DNA from: B3-G11 sp036985855
Lineage (GTDB): Bacteria > Actinomycetota > Acidimicrobiia > Spongiisociales > UBA5794
Assembly: GCA_036985855.1 (NCBI GenBank)
Contig: BTQL01000001.1
Span: 38,039-102,038 of the forward strand
DNA: 64,000 nt
Direction of reading: 5' to 3'
Shown one piece after another: positions 24,988 through 34,035 of the stretch; positions within the stretch are counted from its first letter, which is position 1, and the number at the start of each line of letters is the position of its first letter. The translations under genes were made by a program, and so were the position numbers. The notes under the pieces are model-generated. The model had not been told where the DNA came from and searched no databases. It was given only the letters and a program-made list of their open reading frames with translations.

Positions 24988-25683
24988 TCACATCTGGCTG
25001 AAGATCGCCAACACCCAATCGACCACGACCGACGTGTCCGTTGGAGAATCCAGCGACGCAATGGCTTGCTCTGCCAATCCACCAAGCTGGTCTCGTCGGT
25101 CCGAATAGATCGCCTTCATGAACGGCGCCGCGAACTCTGGGTGTCCCTGAATGCCAACGTATCCGGTTGCGAACTCGACGAGGAAGTTGTCACAGTGGTC
25201 ACTCGAACCCAGCACGACCGCATCGGTGGGTAGCTGCGTAACCTGATCCTGATGGCTCGTGACCAGAGACACTGTCTCGTGGAACGGAGCCATCCATGGA
25301 CGGCTCTCTGCCACGGTCATCGCATGAACACCAACTCCCCAGCCAAGACGGGACTTCTCAACCGAACCTCCGAGGGCGGTCGCCATCACCTGCAAACCGA
25401 AACAGATACCGAAGATCGGGACCGATGCATCGACAGAAACCCTCACGAACGCCTCGAGATCCCTGATCCACCGTTCATCCTCGTACACCGACGCCCTTGA
25501 TCCTGAGATGAGATACCCATCGCACTCGGTGGGATTCACCGGTAACCGACCGTTGCGGATGTCGTAGGCACTGAGGTCGACATCCCTGCCCTCCAACATC
25601 GAAGCGAACATCTCGTCGTAGTCGCCTGCAATCTGGTTGTACTCATCGGAAACGTGGTCACACAGGAGCAGTCCAATACGCAT
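24988..25683 (-). CDS. Class I glutamine amidotransferase-like gamma-glutamyl hydrolase
   Basis: 231 residues with nucleophile Cys94 in GICFGLQ and the His-Glu pair in IQGHPEF. It is a stand-alone glutaminase-fold protein like PuuD or the GMP-synthase-like amidotransferases. As last gene of an operon with a glutamine-synthetase-like ligase, an SDR and an ALDH, its likely job is to hydrolyse the gamma-glutamyl amide at the end of a gamma-glutamylated pathway, releasing glutamate and the product acid. ATG 25683 is 1 nt after the ALDH stop; the 16-residue longer frame is not needed. Confidence 0.82.
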   Translation of the reverse strand: MRIGLLLCDHVSDEYNQIAGDYDEMFASMLEGRDVDLSAYDIRNGRLPVNPTECDGYLISGSRASVYEDERWIRDLEAFVRVSVDASVPIFGICFGLQVMATALGGSVEKSRLGWGVGVHAMTVAESRPWMAPFHETVSLVTSHQDQVTQLPTDAVVLGSSDHCDNFLVEFATGYVGIQGHPEFAAPFMKAIYSDRRDQLGGLAEQAIASLDSPTDTSVVVDWVLAIFSQM

Positions 25684-25684
25684 A

Positions 25685-27133
25685 TCAGTTGTTCGCGACG
25701 AAGACCGTCTTGTACTCGCTGTAGTGGTCAAGCGCCGCCATCCCTTGTTCGCGACCTATGCCGCTGCGTTTCATCCCACCGAACGGCGCCTCTATGTGCA
25801 CGCTCGAGCTCGAATTGATCGAGATCATTCCGGTTTCGAACGCTCGCGATACTCGCAGTGCGCGGCCGATGTCACGAGTCCAGATCGATCCCGAGAGCCC
25901 GTAGTCGGAATCATTGGCGATCGAAATCGCCTCGTCCTCGTCGGCAAATGGCATGATTCCGACAACGGGACCAAATACCTCCTCACGCATGATCGACATG
26001 CCGGTGTGAACGTTGACGAACACTGACGGAGTCAGGAAGTTTCCACCGGCGAGCGCTCCGCCGAGTCGCTCCCCTCCACAGACACGTTCAGCGCCTTCGT
26101 CTTCTGCGCGTTGCATGTGATCCTCGACCGACGCCCGGTGCGATGGCGTGATGAGCGGCCCCATATCTGTTTCATCGTCGGATGGTCTGCCAACGGCTAG
26201 CCGGTCGGTCCGATCGGTGAACGACTCCACAAAGTCCTCGAACACCGATTGCTGAACGAGAATTCTGCTGCGAGCGCAGCAGTCCTGACCTGCGTTGTCG
26301 AACACCGCCCATATCGAGGACTCAACTGCGTCATGCAGATCCGCGTCACCGAACACGATCGATGCAGACTTGCCCCCCAGTTCGAGTGAGACCCGCTTGA
26401 TGCCGTCGGCTGCATCGCGCATGACGCCGGCGCCGATCTCGGTCGATCCGGTGAACGAGATCTTCCGTACGTCTCGGTGCCTGACGATCGCCGACCCGAC
26501 CAACGACCCGGGTCCCGGAACGACATTGAGCGCTCCGGGCGGGAGACCGGCTTCAAGAGCGAGGTCTCCAAGCATCAGGGCTGTCAGAGGCGTGACGCCA
26601 GCAGGCTTGGCAACGATCGTGTTCCCCATGGCCAACGCAGGAGCGACCTTCCACGAAAGGATGAGCAGGGGAAAATTCCACGGAACGATCAGTCCAACGA
26701 CTCCGAGCGGTTCACGGAACGTCATCAGCGTCCCGTCAGTCTTACCCGGGATCGTCTGACCGTGGATCTTGTCAACTGCGCCAGAGTAAAAACGGAAGGT
26801 ATCCGCCGCCGCATCTATCTCGCCGAGAGCCGCACCGATCGGTTTGCCAACATTTGATGACTCCGCGGCTGCAAGGACCTCGCGGTTTGCAGAGATTCCC
26901 TCAGCGATTCTACCAAGGGTCCTGCCTCGCTCGACTGGAGGCATGGTGCGCCAGGGAGCCGAATGGAACCGACCCACTGCGGCCCTCACTGCCTTGTCGA
27001 CATCGTCTGCCCCTCCAAGCGCAACTGAGGTGATCGCGGAACCCGTCGATGGGTCATGAACACTTCCCACTGTCCCATCCTGGGCTTCAACTCGCTCGCC
27101 ATTGATCAGTAACCCTTCGTATCCCTCGTTCAT
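25685..27133 (-). CDS. NAD(P)-dependent aldehyde dehydrogenase
   Basis: 482 residues. Catalytic Cys285 lies in NAGQDCCARSR, general-base Glu251 in LELGGKS, cofactor-binding VPWNFPLLI and FTGSTEIG are intact, and PFGGMKRSG closes the C-terminus. It resembles gamma-glutamyl-gamma-aminobutyraldehyde or betaine-aldehyde type enzymes. In this operon it would oxidise a gamma-glutamylated aldehyde. Only 4 bp separate it from the SDR gene and 1 bp from the amidotransferase gene. Confidence 0.92.
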   Translation of the reverse strand: MNEGYEGLLINGERVEAQDGTVGSVHDPSTGSAITSVALGGADDVDKAVRAAVGRFHSAPWRTMPPVERGRTLGRIAEGISANREVLAAAESSNVGKPIGAALGEIDAAADTFRFYSGAVDKIHGQTIPGKTDGTLMTFREPLGVVGLIVPWNFPLLILSWKVAPALAMGNTIVAKPAGVTPLTALMLGDLALEAGLPPGALNVVPGPGSLVGSAIVRHRDVRKISFTGSTEIGAGVMRDAADGIKRVSLELGGKSASIVFGDADLHDAVESSIWAVFDNAGQDCCARSRILVQQSVFEDFVESFTDRTDRLAVGRPSDDETDMGPLITPSHRASVEDHMQRAEDEGAERVCGGERLGGALAGGNFLTPSVFVNVHTGMSIMREEVFGPVVGIMPFADEDEAISIANDSDYGLSGSIWTRDIGRALRVSRAFETGMISINSSSSVHIEAPFGGMKRSGIGREQGMAALDHYSEYKTVFVANN

Positions 27134-27137
27134 TGCA

Positions 27138-27914
27138 TCACTCCGGAGTCACATATGCGGCGGTGATGCCACCATCGACGAGGAACTCGCTCCCCGTGAC
27201 GTAGGACGAGTCATCAGAGGCAAGGAACAACGCGGACTTGGCCATCTCCTCAGCAAGCCCGAACCGGCCCATCGGAACGTGCACCAGCCTGCGCTGCTTC
27301 TTCTCCTCCGTATCGAGGAACTTCATGAGCAGCTCAGTACGGAGTGGTCCGGGACAGAGAGCGTTGACTCTGACTCCTTCTCTTGCGTGGACAACCGCCA
27401 GCTCGCGGGTCAGGGCGAGTACGGCACCCTTCGAAGCCGTGTAAGCAATCTGGGGTGTTGCGGCGCCAAGATGTGCGACGAAGGACGCCGTATTGATGAT
27501 CGAACCTCCACCCGTCTCCTTGATCGCAGGAATACCGTACTTGCATCCAAGGAACACGCCTTTTGCGTTCACGTTCATCGTCAAATCCCAGATGGCTTCA
27601 GATGTGGATTGAGAGTCGCCGTCGTCGCTGTGCATGATCCCTGCGTTGTTGAACATCACGCTGAGTCCGCCATATTCGTCGATTGCGGCTCGCACCATTG
27701 CCTCGGAATCGGCGGCGGACGACACGTCAGCCCGAACGGCGATCGCGTCGCCGCCGGCATCATTGATTGCCCCGGCGGTTGCGCTCGCAGTCGATTCATC
27801 CAGGTCGACACAGACGACCTTCGCGCCCTCTTGTGCGAACAGCCTTGCGGATTCATACCCGATTCCGCTGCCCGCACCGGTGATGAGGGCAACCTTGTTG
27901 GCCAGACGGCTCAT
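27138..27914 (-). CDS. Short-chain dehydrogenase/reductase
   Basis: 258 residues, classical SDR: TGAGSGIG cofactor loop, NNAG, catalytic Ser (INTASF) and YTASK, and C-terminal FLVDGGI. Such enzymes interconvert alcohols and carbonyls with NAD(P). Placed between the gamma-glutamyl ligase and the ALDH, the natural reading is oxidation of a gamma-glutamylated alcohol to the aldehyde. Confidence 0.92.
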   Translation of the reverse strand: MSRLANKVALITGAGSGIGYESARLFAQEGAKVVCVDLDESTASATAGAINDAGGDAIAVRADVSSAADSEAMVRAAIDEYGGLSVMFNNAGIMHSDDGDSQSTSEAIWDLTMNVNAKGVFLGCKYGIPAIKETGGGSIINTASFVAHLGAATPQIAYTASKGAVLALTRELAVVHAREGVRVNALCPGPLRTELLMKFLDTEEKKQRRLVHVPMGRFGLAEEMAKSALFLASDDSSYVTGSEFLVDGGITAAYVTPE

Positions 27915-27950
27915 ATTCTTCTCCGTTTTCCAGTCGAAGGACCGCTCTCA

Positions 27951-29330
27951 CTAGATGCGGTCGAAATACCGTGCACGCTCCCAGTCCGTCACTGCCGCGT
28001 CGTACGCGGCAGCCTCCACCGCATAGAAGTGGGCGTAATGATTCTGAACATCCCGTGAGAATGCCTCACCGACGAAGTCGCTCGACGCGAAGGGCGAGAT
28101 CGCTGCGGCGAGCGTCCCGGGAACGCTCGGCAGATCCTGAGCGGCATATACGTCCCCTGTGAACATCTCCGGTGCATCGATCCCTCGCTCGATGCCATCG
28201 ATGCCCGAGGCAAGGGCTGCCGCGTAGGCGAGGTATGGGTTGACGTCTCCGCCGGGGATCCTGCATTCGATTCGCAGGCTCGGCCCCGCACCGACGACTC
28301 GAAATCCGGCAGTTCGGTTGTCGTAGCTCCATGCGATGTTCGTCGGCGCCCAGGAAGCCTCCTTGTAGCGCTTGTATGAGTTCACCGTTGGTGCGTAGAA
28401 AGGCATCACTTCGAGGGCGTGGGTCATCCACCCACCGAGAAAGGCGGTGAACGTGTCCGAACAGCGAATCGGCCCGATCTCGCCCTCGCCAACGAAGGCA
28501 TTCTGGCCGTCGCACCACAGGCTGAGGTGGATATGGCAACTCGAACCTGCCTGGTCTGCCTCGGGTTTCGCCATGAAAGTGACGCTGATACCGAGCTGGT
28601 CTGCGATGTCCTTCATGAGCAGTTTCATGATCGTGTGGCGGTCGGCCATCTCGAGGATCTCGGAGTACTTGATGTTCATCTCATGCTGGCCTCGACCGAA
28701 TTCACCTTTTGAATTCTCGACCGGGATACCTGAAGCCGAGAGATGGCGCCGGACTGCACCGTTGTAGAACTCCTCGCGCCCTCCCTGCATGATGTGGTAG
28801 TCCTCGCTGTACCAACCGACAGACGTCAGATCGTTGAATCCTTTGTCCGCTGCTTCCCTGTATGACTCCTCGTACATGTAGTACTCGAGCTCAGACGCGG
28901 CTTTCGCCGTCATACCGCGAGACTCGAGCCTCTCGATCTGCCTCCGCAGGATCGACCTCGGTGCAACCGGGACATATTCGTGGGTCGTGTTGTCGACCAG
29001 ATCACACAGCACGATCGCTGTACCGGGGAGCCAGTCTGCGATACGCATGGTCGACATGTCGGGCACCATGTGAAAGTCGCCGTATCCGAGTTCCCAGTTG
29101 GCGTATGTGTAACCAGGAACGGGAACCATCTCCATGTCGACCGCAAACAGATAGTCACATGCGTGGGTACCGGCTTCGGCGCCATCGTCGACGAAGTGCG
29201 CCGCATCGAACCGCTTGCCTTGGACCCGACCGTAGTGGTCGGTGAAGGCGACGATCACCGTGTCGACATCACCGGCCTCGACCCGAACCGCGAGGCTCTC
29301 GAGATCCAACATCCCTCGTTCATGCTCCAT
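27951..29330 (-). CDS. Glutamine-synthetase-like gamma-glutamyl-amine ligase
   Basis: About 459 residues of the GlnA superfamily, outside true GlnA. The beta-grasp start (VDTVIVAFTDHYGRVQGKRF) is followed by the catalytic barrel with EFGRGQHEMNI (metal-binding), CHIHLSLW (His for gamma-phosphate) and NRTAGFRVVGAGPSLRIECRIPGGDVNPYLAYA. Homologues such as PuuA, GlnA3 and GlnA4 ligate glutamate to putrescine, polyamines or ethanolamine instead of ammonia. It leads the operon. The start is uncertain: ATG 29330 best fits the family; in-frame ATG 29390 is possible, and no clear ribosome-binding site decides. Confidence 0.87.
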   Translation of the reverse strand: MEHERGMLDLESLAVRVEAGDVDTVIVAFTDHYGRVQGKRFDAAHFVDDGAEAGTHACDYLFAVDMEMVPVPGYTYANWELGYGDFHMVPDMSTMRIADWLPGTAIVLCDLVDNTTHEYVPVAPRSILRRQIERLESRGMTAKAASELEYYMYEESYREAADKGFNDLTSVGWYSEDYHIMQGGREEFYNGAVRRHLSASGIPVENSKGEFGRGQHEMNIKYSEILEMADRHTIMKLLMKDIADQLGISVTFMAKPEADQAGSSCHIHLSLWCDGQNAFVGEGEIGPIRCSDTFTAFLGGWMTHALEVMPFYAPTVNSYKRYKEASWAPTNIAWSYDNRTAGFRVVGAGPSLRIECRIPGGDVNPYLAYAAALASGIDGIERGIDAPEMFTGDVYAAQDLPSVPGTLAAAISPFASSDFVGEAFSRDVQNHYAHFYAVEAAAYDAAVTDWERARYFDRI

Positions 29331-29484
29331 CGCCACATCCGATCGGTAGCCGTAGAAACGGACACTAGACGAACTGGCTGGTGTCTTCATCGGCAGACAG
29401 CCACTGGTACCGTCTGGGAGGTATCCCCTTCCCACAGCGCTTCGCTGGGTCCATCATTGAACAAGACCCACCACAGGAGGTCGG

Positions 29485-29730
29485 ATGCACAAGCACATCA
29501 CCATCGAAATCGGAATCGACGAAGACGAGACCACGACGCTCGTCCACGCTGTTCTCGATCTACGCGGGGAGCACTTCAATGCGACGGGGAGAGCTAAACG
29601 CAACCCCATTGATCCGAGTATCCCCGTCATTGGGGAGGAGCTTGCTCTGGCGAGAGCACTGGGCTCCCTGGAGGAGCAAATCGTGGACGCCGCCTACGCA
29701 AAGATCGATGGGGCGCCGTCTGTCAGTTGA
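29485..29730 (+). CDS. DUF1876 domain protein
   Basis: 81 residues with the DUF1876 layout found in actinobacteria: HITIEIGIDEDE, a central GEHFNATGRAKRNPIDPSIP turn, and GEELALARALGSLEEQIVDAA. Function unknown; members are small and soluble. CAGGAGGT lies 7 nt before ATG 29485. Divergent from the gamma-glutamyl ligase operon. Confidence 0.85.
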   Translation: MHKHITIEIGIDEDETTTLVHAVLDLRGEHFNATGRAKRNPIDPSIPVIGEELALARALGSLEEQIVDAAYAKIDGAPSVS

Positions 29731-29793
29731 CCGTTGGCGTTTCACAGTCGGCACCGCCGTGACGGTGAACCGGCAATGTACGACCCGGAAAGA

Positions 29794-29821
29794 GAGACGG
29801 GCGCCTCTCGGCGCCCGTCTC
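29794..29821 (-). terminator. Rho-independent terminator of groESL
   Basis: A perfect 12-bp GC-rich stem, GAGACGGGCGCC (29794-29805) with GGCGCCCGTCTC (29810-29821), and a 4-nt loop. On the minus strand it is followed by TCTTTCC. It begins 18 bp after the groEL stop. Confidence 0.85.
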
Positions 29822-29839
29822 CCATCGTTTGGTGGACCG

Positions 29840-31480
29840 TTAGAAGTCCATGCCTCCGCCGTGTTCGTGACCGCCACCCGGCATAGCCGGAGCATCCTCA
29901 GGAATCTCAGCAACTAGTGCCTCGGTCGTGACAATCAGCGCAGCGATAGAAGCTGCATTCTGAAGCGTCGAGCGAGTCACCTTGGCAGGATCGATCACGC
30001 CAGCAACAAAGAGGTCTTCGTATTCGCCTGTGGCGGCGTTGAAACCCTCGTTGCCTTCGTGCTCGTTCTTGACCTTGTCAACGACCACGCCGCCTTCGTA
30101 GCCGGCATTGATCGAGATCTGACGAATCGGAGACTCGAGCGCGCGGCGCACGATCTGACGACCGGCCTTCCAGTCATCGCTCTTGCCGCGAAGCTTGTCG
30201 ATCGCACTCTGGCTCCGAAGCAAGGCAACGCCACCACCGGGGACGATGCCTTCGTCGACGGCAGCACGAGTCGCCTGAATAGCATCCTCGATGCGGTGCT
30301 TCTTCTCCTTGAGCTCAACCTCGGTTGCGGCACCGACCTTGATGACGGCAACACCGCCGCTGAGCTTGGCGAGACGCTCGGCGAGCTTCTCGCGATCCCA
30401 GTCAGAGTCGGAGTTCTCGATCTCCTGTCGAATCTGCTTGACACGCGCCTCGACATCTGCCTTCGAACCAGCGCCCTCGACGACAGTTGTGTCATCCTTG
30501 GTGATGACCACCTTGCGGGCTGTGCCCATCATGTCGATCGTGACGTTTTCGAGCTTGAGACCGACCTCTTCAGAGATGACCGTCGCGCCCGTGAGGATGG
30601 CGATGTCCTGGAGCTGAGCCTTGCGGCGTTCGCCGAACCCTGGAGCCTTGACAGCCACGGAGTTGAACGTGCCGCGGATCTTGTTCACCACGAGCGTTGC
30701 AAGCGCTTCGCCCTCAACATCCTCTGAGACGATCAAGACGGGCTTGCCGGTCTGCATCACCTTCTCGAGAACAGGAACCAGGTCCTGGACCGAGCCGATC
30801 TTCTGGTTCGCTATGAGGATGTACGGATCCTCGAGAACCGCTTCCTGGCGATCGGGGTCAGTGATGAAATAGGGAGATATGTAGCCCTTGTCGAACTGCA
30901 TGCCCTCAGTGAACTCGAGCTCAACGCCGAAGGTCTGCGAGTCCTCGACAGTGATCACACCCTCATTGCCGACCTTCCGCAACGCGTCGGCGATGTTGCC
31001 ACCGATCTCCGCATCCGCTGCCGAATTGGCTGCGACGTAGGCGATCGAATCGCGATCCTTCGAGCCGATCGGTGTGGCGAGATCTTCGATCGCAGCGACA
31101 ACAGCGTCAACCGCTTCCTCGATACCCCGTCGCATCTCCATCGGATTCGCGCCGGCGGTCACAAGGCGAAGCCCGTCGGTCACCATCGCCTGAGCGAGGA
31201 CCGTTGCAGTGGTTGTTCCGTCACCGGCGACGTCGTTAGTCTTGTTCGCGACCTCCTTGGCAAGCTGAGCACCCATGTTCTCGAATGGGTCGTCGAGCTC
31301 GATCTCCTTGGCGATCGTCACACCGTCGTTCGTGATCGTGGGAGCGCCCCACTTCTTCTCGAGGACAACGTTCCGACCCTTGGGGCCGAGCGTGACCTTG
31401 ACCGTGTCGGCGAGCTTGTCCACGCCCGTCCGAAGGCCACGGCGGGCCTCATCATTGAAATGTATTTCCTTGGCTGCCAT
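29840..31480 (-). CDS. groEL: Chaperonin GroEL (Hsp60)
   Basis: 546 residues of the 14-mer folding chamber: VTLGPKGRNVVLEKKWGAPTITNDGVTIAKEIE, the ATP-site GDGTTTATVLAQ, and the Gly/Met-rich tail GGGHEHGGGMDF. A GGM-type tail marks the standard folding-active GroEL, not a His-rich-only second copy. It follows groES by 14 bp in the same transcript, with CIRCE upstream and a strong terminator downstream. Confidence 0.98.
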   Translation of the reverse strand: MAAKEIHFNDEARRGLRTGVDKLADTVKVTLGPKGRNVVLEKKWGAPTITNDGVTIAKEIELDDPFENMGAQLAKEVANKTNDVAGDGTTTATVLAQAMVTDGLRLVTAGANPMEMRRGIEEAVDAVVAAIEDLATPIGSKDRDSIAYVAANSAADAEIGGNIADALRKVGNEGVITVEDSQTFGVELEFTEGMQFDKGYISPYFITDPDRQEAVLEDPYILIANQKIGSVQDLVPVLEKVMQTGKPVLIVSEDVEGEALATLVVNKIRGTFNSVAVKAPGFGERRKAQLQDIAILTGATVISEEVGLKLENVTIDMMGTARKVVITKDDTTVVEGAGSKADVEARVKQIRQEIENSDSDWDREKLAERLAKLSGGVAVIKVGAATEVELKEKKHRIEDAIQATRAAVDEGIVPGGGVALLRSQSAIDKLRGKSDDWKAGRQIVRRALESPIRQISINAGYEGGVVVDKVKNEHEGNEGFNAATGEYEDLFVAGVIDPAKVTRSTLQNAASIAALIVTTEALVAEIPEDAPAMPGGGHEHGGGMDF

Positions 31481-31494
31481 GTTGGTATCCCCTT

Positions 31495-31782
31495 CTAGCC
31501 CAAGATGGCGAGCACGTCACGGCTGGAGAGAATCAAGAGATCCTCGCCGTTGTGCTTCACCTCGGTGCCGCCATACTTCGAATAGAAGACGACGTCTCCG
31601 ACACTGACATCGACAGGGATACGTTCCCCGTCCTTGAACTCACCCGGTCCGACCGCAAGGACTTCACCCAGCTGGGGCTTCTCCTTGGCCGTATCCGGAA
31701 TCACTAGGCCACTTGCAGTGCGGCTCTCTTCCTCGTCCTGAGGCTTGACCACGATGCGGTCGCCCAAAGGCTTCAAATCCAT
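31495..31782 (-). CDS. groES: Co-chaperonin GroES (Hsp10)
   Basis: 95 residues: MDLKPLGDRIVVKP start, a mobile loop around ESRTASGLVIPD, and the conserved KYGGTEVKHNGEDLLIL. GGAG lies 8 nt before ATG 31782; the longer frame upstream runs through the CIRCE element and is not coding. Confidence 0.97.
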   Translation of the reverse strand: MDLKPLGDRIVVKPQDEEESRTASGLVIPDTAKEKPQLGEVLAVGPGEFKDGERIPVDVSVGDVVFYSKYGGTEVKHNGEDLLILSSRDVLAILG

Positions 31783-31841
31783 CCGACTCTCCTTGTTTCG
31801 AGTTAGCAGTCGGTACTTACGAGTGCCAAGGATAGCGAACT

Positions 31842-31868
31842 CTGGCACTCTCTTGACGAGAGTGCCAG
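31842..31868. promoter_or_regulatory. CIRCE operator (HrcA) of groESL
   Basis: CTGGCACTC (31842-31850), 9-nt spacer, GAGTGCCAG (31860-31868): the CIRCE pattern with a perfect 9-bp inverted repeat. A third half-site GAGTGCCA lies at 31821-31828. A -10-like TATCCT (minus strand, 31830-31835) lies between the operator and groES. HrcA-type heat-shock repression is expected. Confidence 0.9.
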
Positions 31869-31939
31869 AACAGTTCACTGGTGATAGTTTTCAGCTCACG
31901 CCGAGCCGTGTGCCGCCTGTGGACGGTGAGCCGTCTCTC

Positions 31940-33025
31940 TCATTTCGATAGTGCCGAAGACAGATCCATGCCCTCGATGATGCCGACGACGATCCCATCA
32001 TTCACCACGACGGCTCGGCCACTTAGTCCTGCTGGGCGAAGCAGCAGGCTCTCGAGCGGAGCGCTTGCGTCCACGACATCTGCCGGACCGATCTGGCGCA
32101 TCAACGCTCGGGCCCGAACCGAGGGCCACCGACTGGGTGAGACGGAGTCGATTTCACCCTGTCCCAGCACGCCGACAACCCTCCCCGACATCTCGACGGG
32201 CAGGGACCGCAAACGCGGACCCATCGCATAGAGATCGAGAACCTCCACGATCGTCGCGTCTCCCGATATGGCGTCATGTGTCTCACGCATGACATCGGCC
32301 ACAAACATCCCGTCGAAGGCCGCGCTCAGCTCCTCCCTACGGCCGGCCGAAACCGCTGCCGTCGCAAGAAACAGCCCGGCGACGATCCAGAAGAGGCCGG
32401 TCGCATTTCTCATCGCAAGAAGGAACACACCGACACCTACAACGGCAAAACCAAGCACGCGACCGATTGTCGTCACGACCCTGGTCGCCCTCACTCGATC
32501 TCTCCCACCTCTTGCAAGGATGCTGCGGACGATACGTCCGCCATCCAACGGAAACCCCGGCAACAGATTGAATACTCCGATTGCGATGTTCGCGATACCG
32601 AGCGCCCACAGCGTCGCACCAACAAGGTTTTCTGCTCCCAGACCGTACGGGCCGGCCAAGAGCAGCAAACCAATGAGCACAGACGAGATCGGTCCTGCGA
32701 TCGAAACAAGGAATTCCGTGCGAGGCGTTGGAACGCCATCGATCACCGAATAACCACCGAACATGTACAGACGGATGGACCGAACCGCCAGCCCTCGCCT
32801 CAGTGCAATGACAACGTGACTGGATTCGTGCAGGAAAACGCCCCCGACGACTCCAACCGCGGCAAGGGCAGCGAACGCGCCGACGGCCTCATCCGATGCA
32901 TCCGGGACGGCTTGACCGAGATAAATGAACATGGCCCCGCCGAACAGCAGGGCGAGCAGGAATGCCGAGGCGTCTGCGACAACATCGACTCCTGCAAACT
33001 TCCCGAGGCGAATCGCACCGTTCAC
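31940..33025 (-). CDS. M50 site-2-protease-like metalloprotease with CBS domains
   Basis: 361 residues. Several N-terminal helices hold the zinc motif HESSH (His66-Glu67-His70) and the third-ligand LDG in LLPGFPLDGGR. The C-terminal third has a CBS pair (about 235-355). Such proteases cut within membrane-spanning segments; CBS domains may sense adenine nucleotides. Last gene of the tsa operon; overlaps tsaD by 4 bp. Confidence 0.88.
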   Translation of the reverse strand: MNGAIRLGKFAGVDVVADASAFLLALLFGGAMFIYLGQAVPDASDEAVGAFAALAAVGVVGGVFLHESSHVVIALRRGLAVRSIRLYMFGGYSVIDGVPTPRTEFLVSIAGPISSVLIGLLLLAGPYGLGAENLVGATLWALGIANIAIGVFNLLPGFPLDGGRIVRSILARGGRDRVRATRVVTTIGRVLGFAVVGVGVFLLAMRNATGLFWIVAGLFLATAAVSAGRREELSAAFDGMFVADVMRETHDAISGDATIVEVLDLYAMGPRLRSLPVEMSGRVVGVLGQGEIDSVSPSRWPSVRARALMRQIGPADVVDASAPLESLLLRPAGLSGRAVVVNDGIVVGIIEGMDLSSALSK

Positions 33026-34035
33026 GCGTCCAGCCGCAGGCCCGGTTTGACGTCCCCGACGAGTTCATCGCCTGGGATACCGTCGACGATCTTGTTGACC
33101 GCAACGCTGGCGATCATCGCACCATTGTCCGTACACAGCTCAGGTTCGGGGATGAACAACCCGACTCCCCTTCTGGCCGCCTCCTCTGCGAGCCGGTCGC
33201 GAAGCCGCCGATTGGCGAGCACGCCTCCACCCCCTCCGACGACCTCGACTCCTGTCGCTTCAACGGCGTTGAACGTCTTGTCAACGAGCACGTCGACGAT
33301 AGCTTCCTGGATCGATGCGGACACGTCCGATCGAGACGGAAGCTCGCCTGCATCACGAGCCTTCTCCAGATACCTGACAACGGAAGTCTTGAGTCCGGAA
33401 AACGAGAAGTCGAACGGCCGATCACGTAGCGCCCGAGGGAAGTTGACTGCCTCTGGATCTCCACCTTCGGAATCCCGGTCTATTGCGGGTCCACCCGGAT
33501 ACCCGAGGCCCATGAACCTGGCGAGTTTGTCGAACGCCTCGCCTGCTGCATCGTCGATCGTCCCACCAAGCACCTCATAGTCCCCCCATGCCTTGACATG
33601 AACGATCTGGCTGTGCCCGCCGCTCGCGAGGATCACGACAGCAGGTGGTTCGTAGTCGCCAAACGAGAGGCGCGGAGCGAAGAGGTGACCCTCCATGTGA
33701 TCGATGCCGTAAAAGGGCTTTCCAAGTGCGTAGGCGAAAGACTTCGCGAAGGAGTAACCAACCATGAGAGGGCCAATGAGCCCGGGACCCTGAGTGACCG
33801 CAACGGCATCGATATCGTTCGGATGGATGCCCGCTTGCGTGATCGCTTGATGGGTCAGCGGCCGAATCGCTTCCACATGTGCGCGCGCAGCGACCTCTGG
33901 CACAACTCCTCCGAATCGGGCGTGATCGTCGATCTGGCTCGCAAGCACCGAGCTACGTGTCGAAAGACCCTCGATGACCGCCACACCTGTCTCATCACAG
34001 CTCGTCTCGAATCCGAGAACCAGCGGACCGCTCAT
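33022..34035 (-). CDS. tsaD: tRNA N6-threonylcarbamoyladenosine transferase TsaD
   Basis: 337 residues of the Kae1/Qri7/YgjD family, which transfers threonylcarbamoyl from TC-AMP to A37 of ANN-decoding tRNAs. GFETSCDETGVAVIEG start, metal-binding HARFGGVVPEVAARAH, HMEGHLFA and ASGGHSQIV are intact. ATGA overlaps with M50 and rimI genes; tsaB and tsaE, its partners, lie two and three genes upstream. Confidence 0.97.
   Translation of the reverse strand: MSGPLVLGFETSCDETGVAVIEGLSTRSSVLASQIDDHARFGGVVPEVAARAHVEAIRPLTHQAITQAGIHPNDIDAVAVTQGPGLIGPLMVGYSFAKSFAYALGKPFYGIDHMEGHLFAPRLSFGDYEPPAVVILASGGHSQIVHVKAWGDYEVLGGTIDDAAGEAFDKLARFMGLGYPGGPAIDRDSEGGDPEAVNFPRALRDRPFDFSFSGLKTSVVRYLEKARDAGELPSRSDVSASIQEAIVDVLVDKTFNAVEATGVEVVGGGGGVLANRRLRDRLAEEAARRGVGLFIPEPELCTDNGAMIASVAVNKIVDGIPGDELVGDVKPGLRLDA

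Noticed and set aside
32276..33580. 434-codon plus-strand open frame spanning the M50 and tsaD genes
   Set aside because: It crosses two well-supported minus-strand genes and has no family likeness.
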